Positions 8,865-17,691 of a stretch of 64,000 nt of DNA are shown here, in pieces (position 1 is the first letter of the stretch; the number at the start of each line of letters is the position of its first letter). The notes under the pieces were generated by a model. The model was given only the letters and a program-made list of their open reading frames with translations. It had not been told where the DNA came from and did not search any database. The DNA lies in NCBI RefSeq assembly GCF_001294535.1, contig NZ_LGIC01000091.1, forward strand, positions 40,909-104,908. The letters run 5' to 3'. The position numbers and the translations under genes are program-made. This stretch comes from Cypionkella psychrotolerans. GTDB taxonomy: Bacteria > Pseudomonadota > Alphaproteobacteria > Rhodobacterales > Rhodobacteraceae.

Positions 8865-10313
8865 ATGAGCATCGGCCTCCTCTCCCTGATTATTCTCGGC
8901 CTCGCCATTGCTGGCTATGTGATTGGCCGCCGTAAGGCCGTCGCTCAAGTCGAAGGCGACATTCGCAAATTGCATTCTCTGCCGCCGTTTTATGGCCGCA
9001 TCACCGCTTTGCTCACCGCCGTGCCCGCGTTCTTTCTGATCGCCGCATGGCTTTTGGCGCAACCGTTGTTTCTGGAAAACAAAGCCCTCAGCCTGATCAA
9101 CCCAGCCGAGCTTCCCGCAGGCAAATCGGCCGAGCTGGTGATGGCCGATGTCCGCCGTGTCGCCGCTGGTCTCAACATGCTGGAAGCGCGTGGCGATGAT
9201 GTGGGTCCTCTGCTGGCCAGCCCCACCGCGCTGAAATCCGCGCTGAATGGGGCGGGCGTTGTGTTGGAAACCGAACCCACGCCTTCAACCCTCGCCGCAA
9301 CTGCCGCGTTGCGCGATGCAGGTGCAACCTCGCGGCTTGCGATGACCGGGGCCGCACTTCTGCTCGCCCTCGCAGGTCTGGCTTTTGGCCTTAGCCGCAT
9401 CAATCCCGAATACCGCGCCCGCAACGCCACCGAGCGTTTTGCGATGTGGCTTCTGATGGCCTCCAGCCTTGTCGCCGTGCTGACCACAGTCGGCATCGTG
9501 GCCTCGCTGCTGTTCGAATCGATCCACTTCTTCCGGCTCTATCCCGCGTCCGAATTCTTCTTCTCCACCGTCTGGAAGCCGCAATTCGGCGGTGGCTCCA
9601 GCCTTGGCATCCTACCGCTGCTCTGGGGCACGCTCTACGTCTCGGTGATCGCCCTGATCGTGGCGGTGCCAATCGGCCTGATGTCGGCGATTTACTTGGC
9701 CGAATACGCTTCCCGCTCCACCCGCGCTTGGGTGAAACCCGCCATCGAAATCCTCGCAGGCATCCCAACCATCGTTTACGGCCTGTTCGCTTTGGTCACC
9801 GTTGGCCCCTTGCTGCGCGATTACTTCGCCTCGCCCTTGGGTCTTGGCAACTCATCCTCCTCGGTGATGACGGCAGGTCTCGTGATGGGCATCATGGTGA
9901 TCCCCTTCGTGTCCTCGCTGTCTGACGACATCATCAACGCCGTACCGCAGAGCCTGCGCGATGGCTCGCTCGGTCTTGGCGCCACGCCTTCGGAAACCAT
10001 CAAACAAGTGGTGATCCCCGCAGCGCTTCCCGGCATCGTCGGGGCCGTGCTGCTGGCAGCCTCCCGCGCGATTGGCGAGACGATGATCGTGGTGATGGGG
10101 GCAGGGGCCGCAGCCAAGCTCTCGCTTGACCCGTTTGAGGCGATGACCACCGTGACGGTGAAAATCGTCAGCCAGTTGACTGGCGACACCGAATTTGCCA
10201 GCCCAGAAACCTTGGTCGCCTTCGCTTTGGGTCTGACATTGTTCTGCCTGACCTTGGCCTTGAACATCGTCGCCTTGGTGATTGTGCGTAAATACCGGGA
10301 GCAATACGAATGA
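8865..10313 (+). CDS. pstC: Phosphate ABC transporter permease PstC (long form)
   Basis: PstC is one of the two inner-membrane channel subunits of the high-affinity phosphate importer. At 482 residues it is longer than E. coli PstC because of an N-terminal extension with two hydrophobic segments (about 1-20 and 45-65) and a polar region up to about residue 155. The permease core follows, with the EAA-type loop NAVPQSLRDGSLGLGATPSETIKQVVIPAALPGI that contacts PstB. The stop overlaps the pstA start (ATGA). Confidence 0.94.
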   Translation: MSIGLLSLIILGLAIAGYVIGRRKAVAQVEGDIRKLHSLPPFYGRITALLTAVPAFFLIAAWLLAQPLFLENKALSLINPAELPAGKSAELVMADVRRVAAGLNMLEARGDDVGPLLASPTALKSALNGAGVVLETEPTPSTLAATAALRDAGATSRLAMTGAALLLALAGLAFGLSRINPEYRARNATERFAMWLLMASSLVAVLTTVGIVASLLFESIHFFRLYPASEFFFSTVWKPQFGGGSSLGILPLLWGTLYVSVIALIVAVPIGLMSAIYLAEYASRSTRAWVKPAIEILAGIPTIVYGLFALVTVGPLLRDYFASPLGLGNSSSSVMTAGLVMGIMVIPFVSSLSDDIINAVPQSLRDGSLGLGATPSETIKQVVIPAALPGIVGAVLLAASRAIGETMIVVMGAGAAAKLSLDPFEAMTTVTVKIVSQLTGDTEFASPETLVAFALGLTLFCLTLALNIVALVIVRKYREQYE

Positions 10314-11662
10314 CCGCCCGCCCGCTGAACCCACGCGCCGCCATCGACACCCGCGCGTCTTTGCTGGTGCAAGATCCCCGCACCAAGGCCCGCAACGCCA
10401 CCGAAAAACGCTTTCGTGCCTATGGCCTGTCCGCCATCGTCGTGGCGCTGCTGGCCCTCGTCTGGTTGCTGATCTCGATCTTTGGCAACGGTCTGCCTGC
10501 GTTCAAGCAGACCTTCATCACTTTGCCCGTCACCCTTGACGCAGCCCTGCTCGACAAAGGCGGCAAACGCGATCCTGCCGATCTGGCAAAGGCCACCACT
10601 GTCACCTATGGCAAACTGCTGGCTTCGTCTCTGGAAGCCGACGTCGCGGCCAAAGGCCTGAACTTGGGCGATATGAAGCCCAAAGACCTCACCAAGATGA
10701 TCTCCGAAGAATCCCCGGCCACCCTGCGCAACCGCGTCCTGGCCGACCCCTCGCTGATCGGCACCACGATTGAGGTCAACGTCCTCGCCTCGGGCCGCAT
10801 CGACGGCTACTACAAAGGCCGGGTGACGATGGAATCCGCCGCCTTGGACAAAAACACCTCGCCCGCCCAGCTCGCTTTGGCAGATCAGTTGAAAACCGCA
10901 GGCGTGATGAAAACCCAAATCAACCCCGGCTTCCTCACGATGCCCGATGCGTCGGACAAACGCCCGGAAGCTGCTGGCCTTGGCGTCGCCATCGTCGGCT
11001 CGCTCTACATGATGTTCGTGGTGCTGGTTCTGGCTTTGCCGATTGGCGTGGCAACCTCGGTCTATCTCGAAGAATTTGCCCCGAAAAACAAATTCACCGA
11101 CCTGATTGAGGTCAACATCGCCAACCTCGCCGCCGTGCCGTCGATCGTCTACGGCATCCTCGGCCTGTCGATCTTCATCAACTTCGCCGGATTGCCGCAA
11201 TCCGCGCCTATCGTCGGCGGCCTTGTGCTGACCCTGATGACCCTGCCGCGTATCATCATTCCGACCCGCGCCGCCCTGAAAGCTGTGCCGCCTTCGATCC
11301 GCGACGCAGCCCTTGGTATCGGCGCAAGCCGTTTGCAAACCATCACCCACCATGTGCTGCCGCTCGCGATGCCCGGCATCCTCACCGGCACCATCATCGG
11401 CCTTGCGCAAGCCTTGGGCGAAACCGCACCGCTTCTGCTGATCGGCATGGTCGCCTTCGTGCGCGATTTCCCCGGTGGCCCGCCCGAGGGCCTGTTTGAC
11501 CCGGCCTCGGCGCTTCCGGTGCAAATCTACAACTGGACCCAACGCGGCGACCCCGGCTTTGTCGAGCGCGCCTCTGGGGCCATCATCGTGCTGCTGGTCT
11601 TCCTGATCGCAATGAACGCCGTGGCGATCTATTTCCGCCGCAAATTTGAACGCCGCTGGTAA
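10310..11662 (+). CDS. pstA: Phosphate ABC transporter permease PstA (long form)
   Basis: PstA is the second channel subunit. The 450-residue protein has an N-terminal membrane helix (about residues 43-63) and a large soluble insert (to about residue 215) of the DUF3333 type seen in alphaproteobacterial PstA. The permease domain follows, with its coupling loop [34 protein letters not shown]. It overlaps pstC by four bases and precedes pstB by 11 bp, as expected for a coupled operon. Confidence 0.94.
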   Translation: MTARPLNPRAAIDTRASLLVQDPRTKARNATEKRFRAYGLSAIVVALLALVWLLISIFGNGLPAFKQTFITLPVTLDAALLDKGGKRDPADLAKATTVTYGKLLASSLEADVAAKGLNLGDMKPKDLTKMISEESPATLRNRVLADPSLIGTTIEVNVLASGRIDGYYKGRVTMESAALDKNTSPAQLALADQLKTAGVMKTQINPGFLTMPDASDKRPEAAGLGVAIVGSLYMMFVVLVLALPIGVATSVYLEEFAPKNKFTDLIEVNIANLAAVPSIVYGILGLSIFINFAGLPQSAPIVGGLVLTLMTLPRIIIPTRAALKAVPPSIRDAALGIGASRLQTITHHVLPLAMPGILTGTIIGLAQALGETAPLLLIGMVAFVRDFPGGPPEGLFDPASALPVQIYNWTQRGDPGFVERASGAIIVLLVFLIAMNAVAIYFRRKFERRW

Positions 11663-11673
11663 GGGGACATCAC

Positions 11674-12468
11674 ATGAAAGACCAAAGATTGGAGACCCGC
11701 GTGGACACCCAGACCATCAAGATTGAGGCCCGCAAGGCGCAGGTTTATTACGGCACCAACCATGCCATCAAAGACGTCGATGTCGATATCATGGACAAAA
11801 CCGTCACCGCCTTCATCGGTCCGTCGGGCTGCGGTAAATCGACTTTCCTGCGCTGCCTGAACCGGATGAACGACACCATCCCGTCCTGCCGCGTGGAAGG
11901 TTCCATCACGCTGGAAGGCGAAAGCATTTACGATCCCCGCGTCGATCCGGTGCAACTGCGCGCCCGCATCGGCATGGTGTTCCAAAAGCCAAACCCGTTC
12001 CCGAAGTCGATTTATGACAACGTGGCCTATGGCCCGAAAATCCACGGCTTGACCCGCAACAAGGCCGAACTCGACGCCATCGTGGAATCCTGCCTGCGCA
12101 AAGCCGCCTTGTGGAATGAGGTCAAAGACCGTCTGCAAGCCCCCGGCACCGGCCTGTCTGGCGGTCAGCAACAGCGCCTCTGCATTGCTCGCGCCATCGC
12201 GACCTCACCCGAGGTTTTGTTGATGGACGAACCCTGCTCGGCGCTCGACCCCATCGCCACCGCACAAGTCGAAGAACTGATCGACGAACTTCGCAGCCAA
12301 TTCTCGGTCGTGATCGTCACCCACTCGATGCAGCAAGCAGCTCGGGTGTCGCAACGCACCGCCTTCTTCCATCTCGGCAATCTGGTGGAATTTGGCGAAA
12401 CCGGGCAGATTTTTACCAATCCGAAAGATCCGCGCACGGAATCCTATATCTCTGGCCGGATCGGTTAA
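11674..12468 (+). CDS. pstB: Phosphate ABC transporter ATP-binding protein
   Basis: PstB hydrolyses ATP to drive phosphate import and also takes part in signalling to PhoR through PhoU. The 264-residue protein has Walker [10 protein letters not shown] at residues 49-57, the Q-loop segment [19 protein letters not shown] typical of PstB, the signature [16 protein letters not shown], Walker [14 protein letters not shown] and the switch His in [14 protein letters not shown]. Length and motifs are standard. It sits between pstA and phoU. Confidence 0.97.
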   Translation: MKDQRLETRVDTQTIKIEARKAQVYYGTNHAIKDVDVDIMDKTVTAFIGPSGCGKSTFLRCLNRMNDTIPSCRVEGSITLEGESIYDPRVDPVQLRARIGMVFQKPNPFPKSIYDNVAYGPKIHGLTRNKAELDAIVESCLRKAALWNEVKDRLQAPGTGLSGGQQQRLCIARAIATSPEVLLMDEPCSALDPIATAQVEELIDELRSQFSVVIVTHSMQQAARVSQRTAFFHLGNLVEFGETGQIFTNPKDPRTESYISGRIG

Positions 12469-12479
12469 GGAACACAAAT

Positions 12480-13184
12480 ATGTTGAATGATCCCCATATC
12501 GCCCGCGTTTTCGACCGTGATCTTGAAGCGGTTCAGGCCATGATCATGAAAATGGGCGGGCTTGTTGAAGCCGCCCTGTCTGATGCCGCCAAAGCGCTGG
12601 ATACCCAAGATGAAAGCCTCGCCGATCAGGTGCGCAACAACGACGCCGCGATTGATCAGCTGGAAGAAATGATCAACACCGAATGCGCCCGGCTGATCGC
12701 TTTGCGCGCGCCCATCGCCACCGATCTGCGCACCGTGCTGACCGTGATGAAAATCGCCTCCAGTCTGGAACGCTGCGGCGACTACGCCAAAAACCTCGCC
12801 AAACGTGCGCTGGTGCTGAATGCAATGTCACCGATCCCCGGTGCCGCAGGTTCGATCCGCCGTATGGCGCGTCAGGTCGGTCTGCTGCTGAAAGACGCTT
12901 TGGACGCCTTCGTGTCGCGCGATGCGGGCCTCGCCGCCGAAGTGCGTCTGCGCGATGAAGAAGTCGATCAGATGTATAACGCTTTGTTCCGCGAATTCCT
13001 GACCCATATGATGGAAGACACCCGCAACATTTCGGCCTGTATGCACCTGCATTTTATCGCCAAAAACATCGAGCGCGTCGGCGACCATGCCACCACGATT
13101 GCCGAACAGGTGATCTATCTCACCACCGGATCACTGCCGGATGAGGCCCGCCCGAAAGCCGAACTCGCTGGGGGGGAGGCTTGA
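12480..13184 (+). CDS. phoU: Phosphate-signalling regulator PhoU
   Basis: PhoU links the Pst transporter to PhoR and keeps the Pho regulon off when phosphate is plentiful. The 234-residue helical protein shows both PhoU repeats: the metal-binding motif appears as IASSLERCGDYAKNLAKRA in the first half and IAKNIERVGDHATTIAEQV in the second. Its stop shares one base with the phoB ATG (TGATG), so phoB is translationally coupled to it. Confidence 0.96.
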   Translation: MLNDPHIARVFDRDLEAVQAMIMKMGGLVEAALSDAAKALDTQDESLADQVRNNDAAIDQLEEMINTECARLIALRAPIATDLRTVLTVMKIASSLERCGDYAKNLAKRALVLNAMSPIPGAAGSIRRMARQVGLLLKDALDAFVSRDAGLAAEVRLRDEEVDQMYNALFREFLTHMMEDTRNISACMHLHFIAKNIERVGDHATTIAEQVIYLTTGSLPDEARPKAELAGGEA

Positions 13185-13870
13185 TGGCACCGCGTCCATC
13201 GGTGCTGCTGGTCGAGGATGAACCGGCACAGCGCGCGGTGCTGTCCTATAACCTTGAGGCCGAAGGCTTCGAGGTCCGCACAGCTGACAATGGCGAAGAC
13301 GCGCTCTCCCTGATCTCGGAAGAAGCCCCCGATCTGATCCTGCTTGACTGGATGATGCCGCATGTTTCCGGCATCGAAGTCTGCCGCCGCCTGAAAGCCC
13401 GCCCTGAAACCCGGGGCATCCCGATCATCATGCTGTCGGCACGCTCGGAAGAAGTCGATAAGGTGCGCGGGTTAGAGACCGGGGCCGATGATTACGTCAT
13501 CAAACCCTATTCCGTGGTCGAGTTGATGGCCCGCCTGCGCGCGCAACTGCGCCGCGTGCGGCCTGCGACGGCGGGGCTTTTGCTGGAATGGGGCGATATT
13601 CGCCTCGATACCGAAACCCACCGCGTCTACCGCGCCGACAAAGTGCTGAAACTCGGCCCCACCGAGTTCCGCCTGCTGGCGACCTTTATGGAAAAGCCGG
13701 GCCGGGTGTTTTCCCGCGAAAGCCTCTTGGACCGCGTCTGGGGCCGCGATATCTACGTCGACACCCGCACCGTCGATGTCCACATTGGTCGGCTGCGTAA
13801 ATCGCTCTGCACCTTCGGCGGCGACGACCCTTTGCGCACCGTGCGCGGGGCGGGGTATGCTTTAGGATAA
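13184..13870 (+). CDS. phoB: Phosphate-regulon response regulator PhoB
   Basis: PhoB activates pst and other phosphate genes when phosphorylated. The protein has a receiver domain (1-120) with the acidic pair ED at 11-12, phospho-acceptor Asp55 in LILLDWMMP and the conserved Lys in DDYVIKPYS, then an OmpR-type winged-helix domain with LGPTEFRLLATFMEKPGRVFSRE and VDVHIGRLRKSL. ATG at 13184 (228 residues) is preferred to the TTG three bases earlier because it overlaps the phoU stop and follows GGGGGGAGG. It closes the operon, so PhoB controls its own synthesis if read-through from the pstS promoter occurs. Confidence 0.96.
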   Translation: MAPRPSVLLVEDEPAQRAVLSYNLEAEGFEVRTADNGEDALSLISEEAPDLILLDWMMPHVSGIEVCRRLKARPETRGIPIIMLSARSEEVDKVRGLETGADDYVIKPYSVVELMARLRAQLRRVRPATAGLLLEWGDIRLDTETHRVYRADKVLKLGPTEFRLLATFMEKPGRVFSRESLLDRVWGRDIYVDTRTVDVHIGRLRKSLCTFGGDDPLRTVRGAGYALG

Positions 13871-13880
13871 CACACAACAT

Positions 13881-13913
13881 AGGCGGCGCCTGACCGCAGC
13901 TTGGGTGCCGCCT
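13881..13913 (+). terminator. Hairpin after phoB
   Basis: AGGCGGC and GCCGCCT pair across a 19-base loop, 10 bp after the phoB stop. The downstream sequence lacks a clear U-tract, so this is a weak terminator candidate for the pst-pho operon. Confidence 0.4.
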
Positions 13914-13994
13914 CGCCTTGATGGAGGGCTTGGTTATCTTGCCTAAAACATCGACAAGGGATTGATCCCCAACCCTACCTGCAATCGAGAATCA

Positions 13995-14399
13995 ATGCTC
14001 GACCACATCTTCCTGACAGTCAGCGACCTCGCCCGTTCCATCGCATTCTACGAGGCGGTTTTGCCGAAAGTCGGCATCACAATCCGGCACGACTACGACG
14101 CGCCCTTAAACCTCCCAGATCACCCCGATCTGAAGGGCTTTGGCGCAGAGGGCCGCATCTTCTTCTGGCTGCGTCAGGGTGAACCCAGCCCAACGGCACT
14201 GCATGTCGGCTTCATTGCTCATTCACAAGCCGAGGTCCACGCCGCCCATCAAGCAGCCCTCAAAGTAGGTGCGACTGAAATCCACCCACCCGGCCCACAA
14301 CTGCATTACGACCCGCGCTATTACGCTGCGCAGGTCCGCGATCCCGATGGCTATAGCTTGGAGTTCGTCTACAAAAGCTGGCAGCATGCCATTGTCTAA
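13995..14399 (+). CDS. VOC-superfamily (glyoxalase/bleomycin-resistance-like) protein
   Basis: A 134-residue single-domain protein of the vicinal-oxygen-chelate fold. MLDHIFLTVSDLARSIAFYEAVL is the first beta-alpha-beta unit, with the metal-ligand His at residue 3; ALHVGFIAHSQAEVHAAHQAAL is the second unit, and the end DPRYYAAQVRDPDGYSLEFVYKS carries the usual Glu ligand. The ATG at 13995 starts exactly at the domain; an upstream TTG at 13962 would add an unsupported extension. Substrate unknown: such proteins include glyoxalases, dioxygenases and antibiotic-binding proteins. It stands alone between phoB and a nucleoside hydrolase. Confidence 0.85.
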   Translation: MLDHIFLTVSDLARSIAFYEAVLPKVGITIRHDYDAPLNLPDHPDLKGFGAEGRIFFWLRQGEPSPTALHVGFIAHSQAEVHAAHQAALKVGATEIHPPGPQLHYDPRYYAAQVRDPDGYSLEFVYKSWQHAIV

Positions 14400-14463
14400 A
14401 ACCACATAAAACACCGCGCGTCATCGGTCTAAACGTGCTGTTCTGAGCAGTTTCACATTGGCA

Positions 14464-14496
14464 CAAATACTCCGGGGGGCCGGGGGCTGGCCCCGG
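14464..14496. repeat. Dispersed AAATA + G-rich hairpin repeat, copy 1 of 2
   Basis: A CAAATACTCCGGGG head is followed by a hairpin CCGGGG/CCCCGG (14480-14485 with 14491-14496). The same layout recurs at 27479-27509, where the head is CAAATATCCCGGGG and the stem CTGGGG/CCCCAG. The stems differ but each copy still pairs, which suggests the structure is kept. Confidence 0.6.
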
Positions 14497-14601
14497 TCCT
14501 CTCATCGAAGTCCACGAAACCTTAACAGATCCTTACCGCCGCCCCATAACCTATTGATTCCCCGTGTACCCAAAACGGTCCCAACTCGGGACCGCCCCAA
14601 A

Positions 14602-15549
14602 TCATAACCGCGCTAACCTCTCGGTCAGCAAATCAAAGAACCCCTGCGCATCCACATCGCCCACAAATAGCGCGTTCTTAGGCCGATCCGTCACCCCCCA
14701 CCAATCCGCCACCGTCATCCCCAAAGTCAGCTCTGACTGGGTCTCAATCTCGACATTGATCACCCGCCCTGAAAACAACTCCGGCTTGATCAAATAGGCC
14801 ACCACAGTCGGATCGTGCAGCGGCCCGCCATCCGAGCCATATTTCTCCATATCGAACCGCTCAAAGAAATCCGCCCAATCCGCCGAAACCCGACCGACCT
14901 CGGTTCCCATAGCCCGAAACGCCTGAACCCGCGCCTTGGTGGTCAGCACCTTGTGGGTCACATCCAGCGGCATCACCACCAAAGGCACACCGGACCGGAA
15001 CACCAATTCTGCTGCCTCTGGGTCAACATAGATATTAAACTCGGCGGCAGGAGTGATATTGCCAACCTCAAAATAAGCCCCGCCCATCAGCACGATTTCC
15101 TGCACCCGCCCCACCACATCCGGTGCCTGCAAAAACGCCTGCGCGATGTTGGTCAGTGGCCCCAGCGGACACAGAGTAACCGTCCCCGCAGGCTCGCGCC
15201 GCAGTGTCTCAATAATGAACTCCACGCCATGCTGATCCTGCAGCGGCATCACAGGGTCGGGCAAACTCGGGCCATCCAGCCCGGTTTTACCATGCACATG
15301 CTCGGCAGTGACCAGTTTGCGCTTCATGGGACGGTCACAGCCCGCGAACACTTTCACATCCGAGCGCCCGGCCAATTCGCAAATCATCCGACTGTTCTTC
15401 TGGGTCAACGCCAGTGGCACGTTGCCTGCGACGGCCACGATGCCCAGCACCTCGATATCTTCCGGGCTGCCGAATGCAAGCATAAGCGCAAAAGCGTCGT
15501 CTTGGCCGGGGTCGGTGTCGATGATGATTTTACGCGGGGATTGTGGCAT
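14602..15549 (-). CDS. Nucleoside hydrolase (IunH/RihA-like)
   Basis: This enzyme family cleaves the N-glycosidic bond of nucleosides to free the base and ribose. The calcium-binding motif IIIDTDPGQDDAFALMLAF is at the N-terminus, VLMGGAYFEVGNITPAAEFNIYVDPEAA is the second strong family block, and PLHDPTVVAYLI near the end supplies the last Asp ligand. Length (315 residues) is typical. Purine or pyrimidine preference cannot be read from the sequence. No transporter or salvage gene adjoins it. The N-terminal half is well conserved, so the gene looks functional. Confidence 0.92.
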   Translation of the reverse strand: MPQSPRKIIIDTDPGQDDAFALMLAFGSPEDIEVLGIVAVAGNVPLALTQKNSRMICELAGRSDVKVFAGCDRPMKRKLVTAEHVHGKTGLDGPSLPDPVMPLQDQHGVEFIIETLRREPAGTVTLCPLGPLTNIAQAFLQAPDVVGRVQEIVLMGGAYFEVGNITPAAEFNIYVDPEAAELVFRSGVPLVVMPLDVTHKVLTTKARVQAFRAMGTEVGRVSADWADFFERFDMEKYGSDGGPLHDPTVVAYLIKPELFSGRVINVEIETQSELTLGMTVADWWGVTDRPKNALFVGDVDAQGFFDLLTERLARL

Positions 15550-15667
15550 GGTCTGCTCCTCATTTTTCGGCCAGAAAACGCCATTCCCCCGATCTTGTCC
15601 ACATGGTCAAAAAAGAAAAAGGCGCAAAAGCGCCCCTTTCAACGTCTATTTCGATCATGGGTTCCGA

Positions 15668-16675
15668 TCAGTTGTCGAAATCAACTTCCTCGATCAGTTT
15701 CAACGCCGCCGGCCGCTGCGCAGCCACATCTGCCAAGGGCAAGCTGTCGGGCGTAAACTCACCCCAGCTTTTCACCAAGGCCGAGCGTTCCACCCCCGGC
15801 TCGACCGGAAATTCGTAGTTGGTTTCGGCGTAGATCTTCTGCGCCTCATCCGACGACAGCCATTCCATCAGCTTCAGCGCCGCATCATGGTTCGGTGCCG
15901 CTTTGGTCATCGCCACGCCCGAGATGTTCATATGCGTGCCGCCGCCTTCAAACACCGGGAACACGATACGCACCGAGTCCGCCCATTCTTTCTGCTCGGG
16001 GTCAGCCAGCATTTGACCCAGATAATAGGTGTTGCCGATAGCAATGTCGCACTCGTTCGCCCAGATCGCCTTGACCTGATCGCGGTCCGCGCCATTGGGT
16101 TTGCGGGCGAGGTTGGCCTTCAGACCTTCTAGCCAAGTCTTGGTAAAGGCCGCATCGTGATGCGCCAGCATCGCCCCGGTCAGCGCCACGTTATAATCAC
16201 TGGTCCCCGAGCGCATACAAATGCGACCCTTCCATTTCGGATTGGCAAGGTCTTCATAGGTGGTGACTTCGCCATCCTTCACCCGGTCTTTTGCCGCGTA
16301 AACCACGCGCGAACGGGCGGTCAGGCCGAACCATTGCTTACCCGGATCGCGGTATTCTGCCGGAATATTCTTCTCCAGCACGGCGGAGTCGACGGGCTGG
16401 GTGACGCCTGCATTTACCACTTCCGTCAGGCGGGCAATGTCCACCGTCAGGATCAGATCTGCAGGCGAGCGGTCGCCTTCGGCCACCAGACGTTCGGCCA
16501 TGCCCTTGTCGACAAAGGCAATATTCACCGTGATGCCGGTTTCCTTGCTGAAGGCATCAATCAGCGGCTGGATCAGTTCGGGCTGGCGGTGCGAGTAGAT
16601 ATTCACCTCCTCGGCCAAGGCGGGCAAAGCGGTGCTGGCGAGCGCAAGCGCGAACAAGGAAAAACGCAGCTTCAT
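15668..16675 (-). CDS. Periplasmic Fe(III)-type ABC transporter substrate-binding protein (FbpA/FutA-like)
   Basis: A 335-residue secreted binding protein. The signal peptide ends near LPALAEE; the mature protein begins VNIYSHRQPELIQPLIDAFSKETGI, the start seen in ferric-iron binding proteins of the FbpA/FutA group. ADLILTVDIARL, SDYNVALTGAMLAHH and ECDIAIGNTYYLGQM are further family blocks, and the tyrosines in the last (NTYYLG) are in the place of the iron-ligand Tyr pair. No permease or ATPase gene is next to it, so it either works with a remote FbpBC or the rest of the locus is elsewhere. Confidence 0.88.
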   Translation of the reverse strand: MKLRFSLFALALASTALPALAEEVNIYSHRQPELIQPLIDAFSKETGITVNIAFVDKGMAERLVAEGDRSPADLILTVDIARLTEVVNAGVTQPVDSAVLEKNIPAEYRDPGKQWFGLTARSRVVYAAKDRVKDGEVTTYEDLANPKWKGRICMRSGTSDYNVALTGAMLAHHDAAFTKTWLEGLKANLARKPNGADRDQVKAIWANECDIAIGNTYYLGQMLADPEQKEWADSVRIVFPVFEGGGTHMNISGVAMTKAAPNHDAALKLMEWLSSDEAQKIYAETNYEFPVEPGVERSALVKSWGEFTPDSLPLADVAAQRPAALKLIEEVDFDN

Positions 16676-16707
16676 GGTTGAGTCCTTTTGTCAGGTATCT
16701 GGCTGCG

Positions 16708-16736
16708 CTTAAAGCGGAACCACCGGGAGGCGTCAA
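16708..16736 (-). promoter_or_regulatory. Candidate sigma70 promoter for the Fe(III)-binding-protein gene
   Basis: On the minus strand TTGACG (16731-16736) and TTTAAG (16708-16713) are separated by 17 bp, about 35 bp before the ATG. This is a good -35/-10 pair for the gene ending at 15668. No convincing Fur, RirA or Irr box was identified. Confidence 0.45.
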
Positions 16737-16775
16737 TACCTGAGTAAATAACTTTTCCGCCGCGCACGCCGCCGC

Positions 16776-17636
16776 TTATCCAGCCTTGGCGGCCTTTTCT
16801 TCGGCCTTGGCGCGGTTCCACAGCGCATCCATTTCCGCCAGATCGCTGTCTGCCGGAGCCTTGCCCGCCTCTGCCAGCCAGTCCTCAATCCGGCCAAAGC
16901 GGCGGCTGAATTTGGCATTGGCGGCGCGCAGAGCGGCTTCGGGATCTACATCCAGATGCCGCGCCAAGTTTGCCATCACGAACAGTAAATCGCCAAATTC
17001 TTCAGTGACTTCGGCGTGGCTCAGCTGATCGCGCGCCTCAACCAATTCGGCAGATTCCTCGGCGATCTTGGCCACCACCTCATCGGTCGAGGGCCAGTCA
17101 AACCCCACCCGAGCCGCCCGTTTTTGCAGCTTGACCGCCCGCGTCAGCCCCGGCAATCCCAGTGCCACACCATCCAGCACGCGGGCGTTCTGCGCGCCGC
17201 GCTCGGCGGCCTTGATCCTCTCCCAATCCACCGTCTGCTGCGCGGGCGTTTTGTCGCGGCTCTCGTCGCCAAACACATGCGGATGTCGCGCGACCATCTT
17301 GTCGGAAATCGCTTGCACCACGTCTTGAAAGCCAAACAGGCCTTGATCGCTGGCCATCTGGGCATGAAACACCACCTGCAACAGCAGATCGCCCAATTCC
17401 CCCGGCAACTCATCCCAAGCTTGCCGCGCAATCGCATCGGCAACCTCATGCGCTTCCTCAATCGTGTAGGGCACAATCGAGGCAAAATCCTGCGCGATAT
17501 CCCATGGGCAGCCCGCAACCGGATCGCGCAGCCGCCGCATGATTTCCAGCAAACGCGCGATGCCGCCGTCCGGGTCACGCACAAGTTGATCACGGACAAG
17601 TTGATCAGACGCGTCGTCAGAATGGGGCAGGGGCAT
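16776..17636 (-). CDS. mazG: Nucleoside triphosphate pyrophosphohydrolase MazG
   Basis: MazG hydrolyses NTPs and dNTPs to monophosphates and pyrophosphate, a house-cleaning role. The 286-residue protein has the two MazG repeats. The first has IMRRLRDPVAGCPWDIAQDF and the metal motif EEAHEVADAI with GELGDLLLQVVFHAQMA; the second has ESAELVEARDQ and EEFGDLLFVMANLAR. The first ~22 residues precede the conserved domain and include a tandem repeat QLVRDQLVRD, encoded by a short DNA duplication, so the true start may be slightly downstream. The gene is divergent from the M20 peptidase gene (55 bp). Confidence 0.93.
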   Translation of the reverse strand: MPLPHSDDASDQLVRDQLVRDPDGGIARLLEIMRRLRDPVAGCPWDIAQDFASIVPYTIEEAHEVADAIARQAWDELPGELGDLLLQVVFHAQMASDQGLFGFQDVVQAISDKMVARHPHVFGDESRDKTPAQQTVDWERIKAAERGAQNARVLDGVALGLPGLTRAVKLQKRAARVGFDWPSTDEVVAKIAEESAELVEARDQLSHAEVTEEFGDLLFVMANLARHLDVDPEAALRAANAKFSRRFGRIEDWLAEAGKAPADSDLAEMDALWNRAKAEEKAAKAG

Positions 17637-17691
17637 TGCCGATCCCTTCCAGATAAGATTTGATCAAAGGCCAGCAAATCAGGAGATCCCC

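Noticed and set aside
9821..11542. A 573-codon open frame on the minus strand, opposite pstC and pstA
   Set aside because: It has no domain-like features, is His/Gly/Gln-rich, and follows from GC-rich codon use of the sense genes, which have full family motifs. Treated as a shadow.
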